DNA of 64,000 bases from JACCTU01 sp963809175 (GCA_963809175.1 CAWEIK010000003.1:310001-374000); one strand, 5' to 3'. Shown: positions 1-10,109, counted from the first letter of the stretch. Notes: generated from the letters alone by a model not told the origin. Translations and numbers: made by a program.

Positions 1-2
1 GC

Positions 3-635
3 TTCCTGCACCGCGGGCGGCAGCTGCTCGACGTGGCGCTCGGCTGCGGCCCGCTCGCCGTCAACTTCCGCGGTCGGCGCCTGCCGCTCGTCGGGTGGCT
101 GGTGGGCGTCCGAGGCGGCCCCGCCGTCGCCGCGGTGGCCGCGATCGGGCTCGCCGACGACCTCTGGAGCGGACCGGAGCGCGGGTTCCGCGCCCATCTC
201 GAAGCGGGGCGGACGACGGGCGTCCTGAAGCTCGTCGGAATTCCCTTCGTCGGCCTGCTCGCGACGAGGAAGCTGTCCGGCGCGCTGCTCGTCGGGCTCG
301 CCGCGAACACCCTCAACCAGCTCGACACCCGGCCGGGTCGAGCGCTCAAGGCCTATCTCGCCGGAGCGGCGGCGACGGGAGCACCGCTCGGGACCGCCGT
401 CCTGCTTCTTCCCTACGATCAGCGCGAGATGGTCATGCTCGGGGACGCGGGGTCCAATGCGCTGGGCTCGATGCTAGGCTTGTATTCCGTGAGTCGTCTC
501 ACGGAACGAGGCCGGTGGTTCGCGATCGGCGCGCTTGCAGGCCTCACCCTCCTCGGAGAGCGTCGTTCACTCGGTGAGCTGATCGAGCGGACGCCGGTCC
601 TGCGCGAGCTCGACGCCCTCGGGCGGGAGCCCTAG
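3..635 (+). CDS. MraY/WecA-like phospho-sugar transferase (5' partial)
   Basis: The reading frame is open to the left edge, so the N-terminus is missing. The visible part keeps the polyprenyl-phosphate sugar-1-phosphate transferase (GT4/MraY-WecA) landmarks: an Asp pair in GLADDLW, an Asn/Asp motif in NTLNQLD, and the GDAGS motif within MLGDAGSNALGSMLG, set among hydrophobic membrane segments. Such enzymes move a sugar-phosphate from a UDP-sugar to a lipid carrier at the membrane. The stop is immediately followed by the pyrG GTG, so the two are probably cotranscribed. The substrate cannot be told, and with about 210 residues visible it could also be a degenerate family member. Confidence 0.7.
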   Translation, partial: FLHRGRQLLDVALGCGPLAVNFRGRRLPLVGWLVGVRGGPAVAAVAAIGLADDLWSGPERGFRAHLEAGRTTGVLKLVGIPFVGLLATRKLSGALLVGLAANTLNQLDTRPGRALKAYLAGAAATGAPLGTAVLLLPYDQREMVMLGDAGSNALGSMLGLYSVSRLTERGRWFAIGALAGLTLLGERRSLGELIERTPVLRELDALGREP

Positions 636-2283
636 GTGTCCACGCGCCCGACCAAGTATGTGTTCGTGACGGGTGGAGTGGTCTCCGGTCTCGGCAAGGG
701 GATCGTCGCCGCGTCGCTCGGACGGCTGCTGAAGGCGCGCGGCCTGAGCGTTCAGGCGCAGAAGTTCGACCCGTACCTGAACGTCGATCCCGGCACGATG
801 TCGCCGTTCCAGCACGGCGAGGTCTTCGTCACCGAGGACGGCGCCGAGACCGACCTCGACATCGGCCACTACGAGCGCTTCGTCGACGAGAACCTCTCGC
901 GCAACTCCTCGCACACGGCCGGCGGGATCTGGGACGCCGTGCTGCGCAAGGAGCGCAAGGGCGAGTTCCTCGGCGCGACCGTGCAGGTGATCCCGCACAT
1001 CACGAACGAGATCAAGGCGCGGATCAAGCGGATCGCCGAGACCGAGCCGGTCGACGTCGTGATCTCGGAGATCGGCGGGACCGTCGGCGACATCGAGTCG
1101 CTGCCGTTCCTCGAGGCGATCCGGCAGTTCCGGCGCGAGGCCGGCGTCGAGAACGTCTGCTACGTCCACGTGACGCTCGTGCCGTTCATCGACGCGGCCG
1201 GCGAGCTGAAGACGAAGCCGACGCAACACTCCGTCAACGAGCTGCGCCGCATCGGTATCCACCCCGACGTGATCGTCTGCCGGTCGCGCGAGGAGGTCTC
1301 CGAGGACATCCGCGACAAGATCGCGCTCTTCGCCGACGTCGAGCCGGACGCCGTGATCGCGAACCCGGACGTGCGCGACGTCTACCTCGTGCCGCAGGCG
1401 CTGCAGGCCGAGGGGCTCGACCAGCTCGTCGCGACTCGTCTGGGGCTCGAGGTGCCGCCGGCCGAGCTCGGCGAGTGGCTCGAGCTCGAGGAGCGAATCG
1501 GCGCGCAGGAAGGCACGGTCACGATCGCGCTCGTCGGCAAGTACGTGAAGCTCCACGACGCGTACCTGTCGGTGCACGAGGCGCTCAAGCACGCGGGCGT
1601 GCACCACGGCGCTGCGCGTGAACGTGCAGTGGGTCGACGCGGAGCACATGTCCTACGAGGAGGCCGTTGCGTCGCTCGACCAGGTCGACGGGGTGCTCGT
1701 GCCGGGAGGCTTCGGCTCGCGCGGCTGGGAGGGCAAGATCCTCGCCTGCCGCGTCGCCCGCGAGCGCGGGATCCCGTACCTCGGCATCTGCCTCGGCATG
1801 CACGTCGCGGTCAGCGAGTTCTCACGGCACGTGCTCGGGCTGGAGGGCGCGAACTCGACGGAGATGGACCCGGAGACGCCGTACCCCGTGATCGACCTGC
1901 TCCCCGAGCAGAAAGAGGTCGAGGACCTCGGCGGCACGATGCGGCTCGGCGCGCAGGCAGTCGAGGTCGCCGCAAGGCACGCGGGCACGCGACGCCTACG
2001 ACGAGCCGGTCGTCCACGAGCGCCACCGGCACCGCTACGAGGTCAACAACCAGTACCGCCCGCGGCTCATCGAAGGCGGGCTCGTCGTCTCGGGCACGTT
2101 CCAGGAGGGGCGCCTGGTCGAGATCGTCGAGCTACCCGAGCACCCGTGGTTCGTGGCGAGCCAGTTCCACCCGGAGTTCAAGTCACGGCCGACGCGCCCG
2201 CACCGCTCTTCCGCGACTTCGTCGGCGCGGCGCTCGACCGCTCGCGCGAGCGGCTCGAGGTCGGGCTGTCAGTCGCGAACTAG
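636..2283 (+). CDS. pyrG: CTP synthase, broken by three frameshifts
   Basis: CTP synthase makes CTP from UTP, ATP and glutamine. The GTG start directly abuts the previous stop. Residues 1 to about 325 (frame 3) are the synthetase domain, with KYVFVTGGVVSGLGKG and SEIGGTVGD. The glutamine amidotransferase domain then follows in pieces: frame 1 from about 1612 (GGFGSRGWEGK and the nucleophile motif GICLGMH), frame 2 from about 1975 (RYEVNNQYR and the catalytic-His segment SQFHPEFKSR), and frame 1 again from about 2190 to the stop. An extra A at 1974-1975 and a missing G near 2194 would restore two of the joins. The total of about 548 residues is normal for PyrG. I read this as sequencing error in an essential gene and not as a pseudogene. 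Confidence 0.9.
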
Positions 2284-2660
2284 ATCGGCCAGCCGACGGA
2301 GACGTACAGCGGCATGCCGGCGACGGTCGTCTCGCGCGCGCGGTAACCCAGCTGAAAGACGCTGCCGTTCTTTCGCGTCAGCAACGCGATGCCGTCTCGA
2401 TGGCGATGGGCGACCACCTCGTCGAACTGCTCGGTCGTCTCGGGAGCGCGGGCGACGTCCGTCACGCGCAACTCGAGCAGTTCCGCGCGCGTGTACCCGA
2501 GCAGCTCCGCGGCGTACGCGTTGACCGCCACGTAGCGCATCTGTTCGTCGGCGACGAAGATCGCGACGGGGCCGGGGTCCACGGCCTCCCCGAGTAGACT
2601 CGCCTGGATCAGCGGCTCGGCCGCCGTCGGGATGCGCGCGTCGTCAGTTGTCACTTTCAA
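2280..2660 (-). CDS. Stand-alone PAS-domain protein
   Basis: A 126-residue protein made almost entirely of one PAS fold: an N-cap (GPVAIFVADEQMRYVAVN), a core (AAELLGYTRAELLELRVTDV) and C-terminal strands (KNGSVFQLGYRARET). PAS domains sense ligands, redox or light, or mediate dimerisation. No output domain is attached, so any partner must be another protein. The start is TTG at 2660 or GTG at 2654. The gene converges on pyrG with overlapping stops and is divergent from the M20 peptidase gene, whose start is only 20 bp away. Confidence 0.75.
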   Translation of the reverse strand: MKVTTDDARIPTAAEPLIQASLLGEAVDPGPVAIFVADEQMRYVAVNAYAAELLGYTRAELLELRVTDVARAPETTEQFDEVVAHRHRDGIALLTRKNGSVFQLGYRARETTVAGMPLYVSVGWPI

Positions 2661-2679
2661 GTAAGAAACTACCAGATAC

Positions 2680-3804
2680 GTGCAGACTTCCCAAGCTTTG
2701 AGCCTCTTCCTCGAGCTGGCGGCGATCCCGTCGCCGCCCGGGAGCGAGCGGGCGGTCGCCGATCGCGTGACCGCGGAGCTGCGGGAGCTCGGGCTCGAGG
2801 TCGACGAGGACGCGAGCGGCTCGAAGATCGGCTCCGAGATCGGGAACCTCTATGCAGCCTTGCCGGCGACGAACGGCGGCGGGACGCCGCTCTTCTTCTG
2901 CGCACACCTCGACACCGTGCCGCCGCAGGGGCCGATCGAGCCCGTCGTCGAGGACGGCGTCGTCCGGAACGCCGCGGGGACGATCCTGGGCGCCGACAAC
3001 AAGGCGGCCGTCGCAGCCATGGTCGAAGCAGTGCGGCGCGTCGTCCGGGAGGGCCGCCCGCACGCGGGCATCGAGCTCCTGCTGACGCCGAAGGAAGAGG
3101 TGGGGCTGATCGGCGCCACCGCGTTCGACGAGACGCGCCTGCTCTCGCGCGTGGGCTACGTCTACGACATGGCCGCGCCGATCGGGACGCTGATCATGGC
3201 CGCGCCGTACTCGCGCAAGTTCGACGTGCGCTTTCACGGCAAGGCCGCGCACTCGGGGATGTATCCGGAGGAGGGCCGGTCGGCGATCGCTGCGGCGGCG
3301 CGCGCGATCGCGGACTTCCGGCTCGGCCGGCTGGACGACGAGACGACCGCGAACGTCGGGACGATCGAGGGCGGCACCGCGACGAACATCATCCCGGAGT
3401 GGTGCTCGTTCACCGCCGAGGCGCGCTCGCTCGACGAGCGGAAGCTCGCGGACGTCGTCGAGGAGATGCTCGAGGTGGCGACGTTCGCCGCGAGCCTCGC
3501 CGAGTGCGACGTCGAGACGGAGCTGAGCGACGACTACCGCGGCTACCGCTTCAAGCGCGACGACCTGCCCGTCCGGCTCGCGGTCGCGGCGTTCGAGCAA
3601 ACGGGGCACGAGGTTCGCTTCGAGACGACGGGAGGGGCCGCAGACGCGAACGTGTTCAACGAGCGCGGCCTGCAGTGCCTCAACCTCGCAAACGGGATGG
3701 CGGAGATCCACACGCCGGACGAGCACATCGCGGTCGACGACCTCGACGCGATGGTCGAGGTCACGCTGGCGCTGATCGACGCCGCGCGCGATGTTGAGCC
3801 TTAG
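2680..3804 (+). CDS. M20-family metallopeptidase (peptidase T-like)
   Basis: A 374-residue M20 peptidase in one frame with a GTG start. The dinuclear zinc site is visible: FFCAHLDTVPP (His and Asp), GADNKAA (bridging Asp), LLLTPKEEVG (catalytic Glu and metal Glu), YDM (Asp) and a C-terminal His in EIHTPDEH. The dimerisation lid carries RFHGKAAHSGMYPEEGRS. The layout matches PepT-like aminotripeptidases and related M20 hydrolases that trim peptides in the cytosol. The exact substrate is unknown. It overlaps the DUF3866 gene by 14 bp, suggesting an operon. Confidence 0.85.
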   Translation: MQTSQALSLFLELAAIPSPPGSERAVADRVTAELRELGLEVDEDASGSKIGSEIGNLYAALPATNGGGTPLFFCAHLDTVPPQGPIEPVVEDGVVRNAAGTILGADNKAAVAAMVEAVRRVVREGRPHAGIELLLTPKEEVGLIGATAFDETRLLSRVGYVYDMAAPIGTLIMAAPYSRKFDVRFHGKAAHSGMYPEEGRSAIAAAARAIADFRLGRLDDETTANVGTIEGGTATNIIPEWCSFTAEARSLDERKLADVVEEMLEVATFAASLAECDVETELSDDYRGYRFKRDDLPVRLAVAAFEQTGHEVRFETTGGAADANVFNERGLQCLNLANGMAEIHTPDEHIAVDDLDAMVEVTLALIDAARDVEP

Positions 3805-4726
3805 ACGCGGTCGCGTCACGGCGATCGTCGAAGAGCACGACGAACTCGTCCGGCTCGAGGTCGACGGCACGCCGTGCGTTGCCTACCCTCGGCTGACCGG
3901 GCCGGTCGCGCTCGACGACGACGTCGTCGTCAACGTCCAGGCGCGAGAGCTCGGGCTCGGCTCCGGCGGGTTCGACGTGCTCCACGTGAACCTCACGCGC
4001 GGCCTCGACTTGCCGGGCGAGACAGATGCCCACGTGATCAAGCTCCCGTACACGTCCCTGCAGTTCGCGCGGCGCCACGCCGAGGAGGACCACGACCTTC
4101 CCGAACGACTCGACGGCCTGCCGGTCGTCGCGTGCTCGCTCCACAGTCAGGTGACGCCCGTCTGCGCCGCGCTGCGCGGCCTGCGGGTCGTGTACGTGCA
4201 GCTCGAGGGCGGGGCGCTTGCGGTCGAGCTCTCCGATGCGCTGCGCGAGCTCCGGCGCGAGGGTCTGCTGGAGACGACGATCGGGGCCGGCGCGTGCTTC
4301 GGCGGCGATCTCGACTGCGTGAACGTCTACTCGGCGCTCGCGGTCGCGCACGCACGGGGAGCAGACGTCGTCGTCTGCGCCATCGGCCCGGGAATCGTCG
4401 GCACGGGCACGCGGCTCGGGCACGGCGGAATGGCCGCGGCGGCGGCGATCGAGGCGGCCTCGGCGCTCGGCGGTCGGCCCGTCCTCGCGCTCCGCGTCTC
4501 CGACAGCGATCCGCGCGAGCGCCATCAGGGCGTGTCGCACCACAGCGACGCGGTCCTCGCGGCGACGGGCGACCGGGCGCAGGTCGGGTCCCCGGCCGCC
4601 GGTGACTGGCGCGCGGCGTGCGAGGGGCTGACGCTCCGCCACATGGGCCGAGGGCCAGAAGACGATCCGTCGTTCTTCGCCGCCGCCTACGCCGCGGGGG
4701 TCCACGCACGGTCGCTCGTCGTGTGA
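3791..4726 (+). CDS. DUF3866 family protein
   Basis: A 311-residue protein recognised as the DUF3866 family from its pattern: an N-terminal beta-rich segment (VTAIVEEHDELVRLEVDG), HVNLTRGLDLPG, a central VVACSLHSQVTPVCAALRG and a glycine-rich GPGIVGTGTRLGHGG. The family is common in actinobacteria and has no established function to my knowledge. It lacks a signal peptide or obvious membrane segments. It sits between an M20 peptidase (14 bp overlap) and an aldo/keto reductase (overlapping stop and start), so the three are probably cotranscribed. Confidence 0.8.
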   Translation: MLSLRRGRVTAIVEEHDELVRLEVDGTPCVAYPRLTGPVALDDDVVVNVQARELGLGSGGFDVLHVNLTRGLDLPGETDAHVIKLPYTSLQFARRHAEEDHDLPERLDGLPVVACSLHSQVTPVCAALRGLRVVYVQLEGGALAVELSDALRELRREGLLETTIGAGACFGGDLDCVNVYSALAVAHARGADVVVCAIGPGIVGTGTRLGHGGMAAAAAIEAASALGGRPVLALRVSDSDPRERHQGVSHHSDAVLAATGDRAQVGSPAAGDWRAACEGLTLRHMGRGPEDDPSFFAAAYAAGVHARSLVV

Positions 4727-5502
4727 TGGAGGAGCGGCGGCTCGGGCCGGTGGTCGGGCTCGGAACCTGGAAGACCTTCAAGGGCGACCTGGTAGCAGCA
4801 CAAGCAGTCGTCGACGCCTCGTTCGAGGCAGGCGCGCGTCTGTTCGACACGTCGCCGATGTACGGCGAGGCCGAACGGACGCTCGCCGCGGCACTCGGCC
4901 GGCGCCGCGACGAGGCGATCGTCGCGACGAAGATCTGGACGCCCGACCCCGCCGAAGCGCGGCGGCAGTACGCCGACCAGCTCGACTGGTTCGGCGGGCA
5001 CATCGAGCTCCAGCAGGTGCACAACCTCGTTGCGTGGGAGGAGTACCTGCCGTGGCTCGAGGCCGAGCGCGGCGAAGGGCGGATCGGACGCGTCGGCGTG
5101 ACCCACTACGCGTCGAGCGCGTTTCCCGAGCTCGTCCGCGCGCTTCGGACCCGACGCTTCGACGCCGTTCAGCTTCCCTACAACCCGCAGGAGCGAGAGT
5201 GCGAACGCGAGTTGCTGCCGCTCGCAGCCGAGCTCGGGATCTCCGTGCTCGTGATGATGCCGCTCGGCTCGGGACGGCTCGTCGCGCGCACCCCGGACCC
5301 TGCCGCACTCGCGCCGCTTCGTTCGTTCGGCGTCGAGACGTGGGCGCAGGCACTGCTGAAGTGGGCGCTCTCGGACGAGCGCGTCGACGCGGTGATCCCG
5401 GCCACGAAGCGGGCCGAACGAGTCCACGAGAACGCTGCAGCTGGAAACCCGCCGTGGTTCGGACCGGACGAGCGCCGCTACGTCGAGCAGCTGGCGGGGT
5501 AA
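4726..5502 (+). CDS. Aldo/keto reductase
   Basis: A 258-residue TIM-barrel oxidoreductase using NAD(P)H. The catalytic tetrad is visible: Asp and Tyr in LFDTSPMYGEAE, Lys in IVATKIWTP, and His in ELQQVHNL. The barrel ends with an ALSDERVDAVIPATK segment typical of cofactor binding. The ATG at 4726 overlaps the DUF3866 TGA; a GTG one codon upstream is an alternative. The substrate is unknown. At 258 residues it belongs to the short single-domain reductases. Confidence 0.85.
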   Translation: MEERRLGPVVGLGTWKTFKGDLVAAQAVVDASFEAGARLFDTSPMYGEAERTLAAALGRRRDEAIVATKIWTPDPAEARRQYADQLDWFGGHIELQQVHNLVAWEEYLPWLEAERGEGRIGRVGVTHYASSAFPELVRALRTRRFDAVQLPYNPQERECERELLPLAAELGISVLVMMPLGSGRLVARTPDPAALAPLRSFGVETWAQALLKWALSDERVDAVIPATKRAERVHENAAAGNPPWFGPDERRYVEQLAG

Positions 5503-5515
5503 GGTTCGGCCGCCC

Positions 5516-6640
5516 GTGAAGATCGGCGTCGCCAAGGAGATCAAGACCGACGAGTACCGCGTCGCGCTCACACCTGCGGGCGCGCGGGAGCTCGTGCAGC
5601 GCGGCCACGAGGTGACGATCGAGACGGACGCGGGCGCCGGCAGCTCGTTCGCCGACGATGCGTACAGGGCCGCCGGCGCCGAGATCGCGTCGGTCGAAGA
5701 CGTGTGGGGCGACTCCGAGCTCCTGTTGAAGGTGAAAGAGCCGATCGAGCCCGAGTACGGACGCCTGCGGGAAGGGCTCGTCCTGTTCACGTACCTCCAC
5801 ATCGCCGCCGACGAACCGCTCACGCGCGCGCTCGTCGAGAGCGGCATCACGGGTGTCGCCTACGAGACCGTCGAGACGGACGACCGGCGGCTGCCGCTGC
5901 TCGCGCCGATGAGCGAGATCGCGGGCCGGCTCGCGGCGCAGGCCGGCGCGTACTTCCTCGAGAAGCCGCTCGGCGGCCGCGGCATCCTGCTCGGCGGCGT
6001 GCCGGGCGTGGCGAAGGGCGACGTGGTCGTGATCGGCGGCGGCATGGTCGGCTACAACTCCGCGGTGATCGCGCTCGGCCTCGGCGCGAACGTGACGGTG
6101 CTCGAGCGGTCGATCGACCGCATGCGCGAGCTCGAGGAGATCCTCGGTGCAAAGGTGAACCTCCTGATGTCGTCGTCGCTGCAGATCGAGGAGTCGGTCG
6201 CCGAGGCGGACGTGGTGATCGGCGCGGTGCTCATCCCCGGCGCGGTGGCGCCGAAGCTCGTCACGCGCGAGATGGTTGCGGGCATGAAGGACGGCGCGGT
6301 GATCGCCGACGTCGCGATCGACCAGGGCGGCTGCTTCGAGACGTCGCGGCCGACGACCCACAGCGACCCCGTCTACACGGTCGACGGCGTCACGCACTAC
6401 TGCGTCGCGAACATGCCCGGCGCGGTGCCGGTCACGTCAACGAAGGCGCTCACGAACGCGACGCTGCCCTACGTGGAAGCAATCGCGAACGAGGGGCTCC
6501 GCGAGGCCATCGCGCGCGACCGCGCGCTCGCGCGGGGCGTGAACGTGCTCGAGGGCAAGGTCACCTACGAAGCCGTCGCCGAGGCTCACGGCCTCGACTA
6601 CACGCCGCTCGAGGACGTTCTTCCTCTGTCGCCTGTTTAG
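5516..6640 (+). CDS. ald: Alanine dehydrogenase
   Basis: Catalyses reversible NAD-dependent deamination of L-alanine to pyruvate and ammonia. The 374-residue length is the family norm and the frame is intact. The sequence shows the N-terminal MKIGVAKEIKTDEYRVALTP, the substrate Lys in LLKVKEP, the catalytic His in FTYLHIAAD, the Rossmann motif VVIGGGMVGYNSAV and the catalytic Asp in DVAIDQGGCFETSRPTTHSD. GTG start, 13 bp after the reductase stop. Confidence 0.95.
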   Translation: MKIGVAKEIKTDEYRVALTPAGARELVQRGHEVTIETDAGAGSSFADDAYRAAGAEIASVEDVWGDSELLLKVKEPIEPEYGRLREGLVLFTYLHIAADEPLTRALVESGITGVAYETVETDDRRLPLLAPMSEIAGRLAAQAGAYFLEKPLGGRGILLGGVPGVAKGDVVVIGGGMVGYNSAVIALGLGANVTVLERSIDRMRELEEILGAKVNLLMSSSLQIEESVAEADVVIGAVLIPGAVAPKLVTREMVAGMKDGAVIADVAIDQGGCFETSRPTTHSDPVYTVDGVTHYCVANMPGAVPVTSTKALTNATLPYVEAIANEGLREAIARDRALARGVNVLEGKVTYEAVAEAHGLDYTPLEDVLPLSPV

Positions 6641-6785
6641 GCGGCGTCGCCGGACGCCGGCTCGGCTTCTTGTCCGGCTTCTCGGCCGGCGAGACCTTGA
6701 CGACGACCCAGGTCACCGCGGCCGCGAGCGCGATCACGCAGGCCGCGAAGACGATGATCCCGATGAGCCCGAGAACGGTGTCCAT
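6561..6785 (-). CDS. Small single-pass membrane protein
   Basis: The N-terminal ~35 residues form one hydrophobic helix (LGLIGIIVFAACVIALAAAV), followed by a basic Lys/Pro/Arg-rich tail (EKPDKKPSRRPATPPK), the usual shape of small actinobacterial inner-membrane proteins with a cytosolic tail. It starts at ATG 6785, divergent from deoB, and its last 80 bp run antisense into the end of ald. Either the C-terminus is shorter than drawn, through an undetected indel, or the overlap is real. No function is recognised. Confidence 0.55.
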   Translation of the reverse strand: MDTVLGLIGIIVFAACVIALAAAVTWVVVKVSPAEKPDKKPSRRPATPPKQATEEERPRAACSRGREPRRRLRR

Positions 6786-6805
6786 GCGCCGCCTAGAATA
6801 GCCCG

Positions 6806-7985
6806 ATGCCCCGCGCGTGCGTCATCGTGCTGGATGCGGTCGGGGTTGGCGCCCTTCCCGATGCTGCCGAGTACGGCAAGGACGATCCGATCGCCGACAC
6901 GCTCGGAAACGTCTCGCGGGCGGTCGGCGGGCTCGACCTGCCGAGCCTGGAGGCGCTCGGGCTCGGGAACGTCGAGCCGCTCGAGGGCTGCCCGCCGCAG
7001 GCCGGCGCGCCGGCGATCGCCGGCCGGCTCCTCGAGCGCTCGAAGGGCAAGGACACGACCACGGGCCACTGGGAGATGATGGGCATCGTCACGGCGACGC
7101 CGTTCCCGACCTACCCGCACGGCTTCCCGCACGACGTGATCGACCCGTTCATGCACAAGACGGGCCGCGGCGTGCTCGGCAACAAGGCGGCCTCCGGGAC
7201 CGAGATCATCCAGGAGCTCGGCGAAGAGCATCAGAAGACGGGCAAGTGGATCGTCTACACGTCTGCGGACTCCGTCTTTCAGATCGCGGCGCACGAGGAG
7301 ACGATCCCACTCGAGGAGCTCTACGACGCGTGCAGGTCGGCGCGCGAGATCCTCACGGGCAAACACGAGGTCGGTCGCGTGATCGCGCGCCCGTTCGCCG
7401 GCGAGCCGGGGAACTACACGCGCACGCCGAACCGTCACGACTTCTCGGTCAAGCCGCGCACGCCGAACTACCTGACGCTGCTGCAGGACGCCGGGGTCAA
7501 GGTGCACGGCGTCGGCAAGATCGGCGACATCTTCGCGGGCGTCGGGATCGACGAATCGCACCCGACGAAGTCGAACATCGAGGGGATCAACGAGACGATT
7601 CGCCTGCTCCAGGAATCCGACGACGGGACGTTCGTCTTCGTGAACCTCGTCGAAACGGATCAGCTGTGGGGACACCGCAACGACCCGGTCAACTTCCACC
7701 GCTGCCTGCAGGACTTCGACCGCCGGCTGACGGACATCCTCGACGCGCTGCATCCGGGCGACCTGCTCGTGCTCACCTCGGACCACGGCTGCGACCCGAC
7801 GACGCCGAGCACCGACCACACGCGCGAGTACGCGCTGCTCGCTCGCGTACGCCGAGGGGCGAAACGCGAACGGGCACGTGCACGAGGAGGGTGAGTTCGC
7901 CGACGTCGGCGCGACCGTGAACGCGTGGCTCGGCGGCAAGTCGCCGGGGCGGGGGATCCCGGGCCGCTCGATCTACGACGAGTGA
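6806..7985 (+). CDS. deoB: Phosphopentomutase, one frameshift near the 3' end
   Basis: Interconverts (deoxy)ribose 1-phosphate and 5-phosphate in nucleoside salvage. Alkaline-phosphatase-superfamily metal motifs are present: CVIVLDAVGVGALPDA at the N-terminus, TTGHWEMMG, and TSDHGCDPTTPSTDHTREY near the end. Around 7848 the frame changes from 2 to 3, after which AYAEGRNANGHVHEEGEF and the final RSIYDE complete the protein. The stop overlaps the GTG of the pyrimidine phosphorylase (GTGA), so the two salvage enzymes are translationally coupled. Confidence 0.92.
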
Positions 7986-9280
7986 TTCGTCCCGCCGAGC
8001 TGATCCAACGCAAGCGCGACGGCGGCGAGCTCGAGGCCGACGAGGTCGCGGAGCTCGTCCTCGGCTACGCGCGCGACGAGGTGCCCGACTACCAGATGGC
8101 CGCCTTCTGCATGGCGGTGTTCTTTCGCGGGCTCACGCCGGCTGAGACGTTCGCGTTCACCGACGCCATGGTGCGCAGCGGGGACACGCTCGACCTGCAC
8201 GCCGCGCTCGGTCGAACCGTCGTCGACAAGCACTCGACCGGCGGCGTGGGGGACAAGACGACGATCGCGGTCGGGCCGATCGTCGCCGCGTGCGGCGTCC
8301 CGTTCGGGAAGATGAGCGGGCGCGGGCTCGGGCACACCGGCGGCACGCTCGACAAGCTCGAGGCGATCCCGGGCTTCCGCGTCGAGCTGTCGGAGGACGA
8401 GTTCATCGCGCAGGTCAAGGACGTCGGCCTGGCGATCATCGGCCAGACCGGCGACCTCGTTCCCGCCGACAAGCGGCTGTACGCGCTGCGCGACGTCACC
8501 GCGACCGTCGACAACGTCCAGCTGATCGCGGCGAGCATCATGTCGAAGAAGATCGCGTCGGGAGCCGACGCGATCGTGCTCGACGTCAAGGTCGGCGACG
8601 GCGCATTCATGAAGACGATCGAGGAGGCGCGGACGCTCGCGAAGACGATGCGCGAGCTCGGCGAACGCGCGGGCCGGCGCGTGACCTGCCTGTTGACGGA
8701 CATGGACCAGCCGCTCGGTCGCGCGGTCGGCAACGCGCTCGAGATCAAGGAGGCGCGCGCGACGCTCGTGGGGGAGGGGCCTGACGACTTCACCGAGCTG
8801 GTCCTCACCGCGTCCGCACATCTGCTCGCGCTCTCCGACCTCGGGGTCGACCAGGAAGAAGGGCGCGGCCGCGCGGAAGCAGCGGTGCGCGACGGGTCGG
8901 CGCTCGAGCGTTACGAACGCTGGGTGCGAGCGCAGGGTGGCGATCCGAGCGACGACGTGCTTCCGCGCGCAGCCGTCGTCCGAGCCGTCGAGGCACCAGC
9001 GAGCGGTTACGTTCGAAGCCTGCGCGCGCTCCCGGTCGGGATCGCAGCGCTCGAGCTCGGCGCGGGGCGCGCACGCAAGGACGACGCGATCGACCACGCC
9101 GTCGGTGTCGTCTGCTTGCGCAAGCGAGGCGACGAAGTGAAGAGCGGCGAGGCGATCGCCGAGATCCACGCGCGAGACGAGGCGGCCGCCGAGAGCGCTG
9201 CCGAGGGAGTGCTGGCCGCGTACGAGATCGGCACGGACCCGCCCGAGCCGCGGCCGATCGTGCTCGACGTCCTTGCCTGA
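7982..9280 (+). CDS. Pyrimidine-nucleoside (thymidine) phosphorylase
   Basis: Splits thymidine or uridine with phosphate, giving the base and (deoxy)ribose 1-phosphate, the substrate of DeoB just upstream. Family signatures are intact: the phosphate-binding STGGVGDKTT and the signature SGRGLGHTGGTLDKLE. The C-terminal domain (RKDDAIDHAVGV and EVKSGEAIAEIHA) is also present. I chose GTG 7982 because it overlaps the deoB stop and begins with the canonical N-terminal helix; the frame is open further upstream but that part is antisense-like filler. About 432 residues, normal length. deoA versus pdp cannot be decided from the sequence. Confidence 0.92.
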   Translation: MIRPAELIQRKRDGGELEADEVAELVLGYARDEVPDYQMAAFCMAVFFRGLTPAETFAFTDAMVRSGDTLDLHAALGRTVVDKHSTGGVGDKTTIAVGPIVAACGVPFGKMSGRGLGHTGGTLDKLEAIPGFRVELSEDEFIAQVKDVGLAIIGQTGDLVPADKRLYALRDVTATVDNVQLIAASIMSKKIASGADAIVLDVKVGDGAFMKTIEEARTLAKTMRELGERAGRRVTCLLTDMDQPLGRAVGNALEIKEARATLVGEGPDDFTELVLTASAHLLALSDLGVDQEEGRGRAEAAVRDGSALERYERWVRAQGGDPSDDVLPRAAVVRAVEAPASGYVRSLRALPVGIAALELGAGRARKDDAIDHAVGVVCLRKRGDEVKSGEAIAEIHARDEAAAESAAEGVLAAYEIGTDPPEPRPIVLDVLA

Positions 9281-10084
9281 GCTACCCGAGGTCGAGACCG
9301 TGCGGGCGAGCCTCGAGCCGCTCCTCGCCGGGCAGGACCTTCGAGCACGTCGAGATCCTCGACGCGCGACTGACGCGCCCGCTCGACCCTGTGCTGGTCG
9401 CCGCGGAGCTTCAGGGCGAGCGCGTCGAGGCGGTCGAGCGGCGCGGGAAGTACCTCGTGCTCCGCATGGACACCGGCCGCGCGCTCGTCGTGCATCTCCG
9501 GATGACGGGAAGCTTCCGGGCCGAGGAGACGCCGCACACCCGTGCCGTGATCACGCTCGACGACGCCACCCGGATCGTCTACCGCGACGTGCGGCGGTTC
9601 GGCACGTGGCTGCTCCTCGAGCCCGGTGAGGTCGACCCGTATCTCGACGCGAGGCTCGGCGCGGAGCCGCTGGGTCGCGGCTTCGGCCCGAAGGCGCTCG
9701 CGGCCGCGCTCGAGGGACGGCGCGCGCCGATCAAGGCGGCGCTGCTCGACCAGCGCACCGTGGCCGGCCTCGGGAACATCTACGTCGACGAAGCGCTGTG
9801 GCGGGCGCAGATCCACCCGCTCAAGCCCGCGCGCGAGCTGGACGCCGACGAGATCCGCGCTGCTCCACCGCGCGATTCGCGCCGCGCTCCGCGTGGGCAT
9901 CGCCCGTCAGGGCGCCACGCTGCGCGACTACGCGCAGCCGGACGGCCGGCGCGGAGGCATGCAGCACGAGTTCAAGGTCTACGGCCGCGGCGGCGAGCCG
10001 TGCGACCGGTGCGGCACGCCGATCGAGAAGACGCGGGTGGGCGGACGGGGCACGTGGTACTGCCCGAACTGTCAGAAGCTCTAG
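9273..10084 (+). CDS. mutM: Formamidopyrimidine-DNA glycosylase, two frameshifts
   Basis: Base-excision repair enzyme that removes 8-oxoguanine and ring-opened purines. TTG 9273 (8 bp overlap with the phosphorylase) gives the essential N-terminal PELPEVETVR, whose proline is the catalytic nucleophile. An extra G in the GGG at about 9330 shifts frame 3 to frame 1, which carries RRGKYLVLRMD, HLRMTGSF and AGLGNIYVDEALW. Near 9860 the frame moves to 2, giving GATLRDYAQPDG and the zinc finger CDRCGTP...CPNCQ. The whole is about 270 residues, as expected for MutM. Confidence 0.92.
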
Positions 10085-10109
10085 GCCGCGCGCTTCTACA
10101 CTGGATCCG

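Noticed and set aside
1610..2283. pyrG as a decayed pseudogene
   Set aside because: Three single-base shifts, two of them repaired by one base, with every motif kept on both sides, and many other conserved genes show the same pattern. Sequencing error explains this better.
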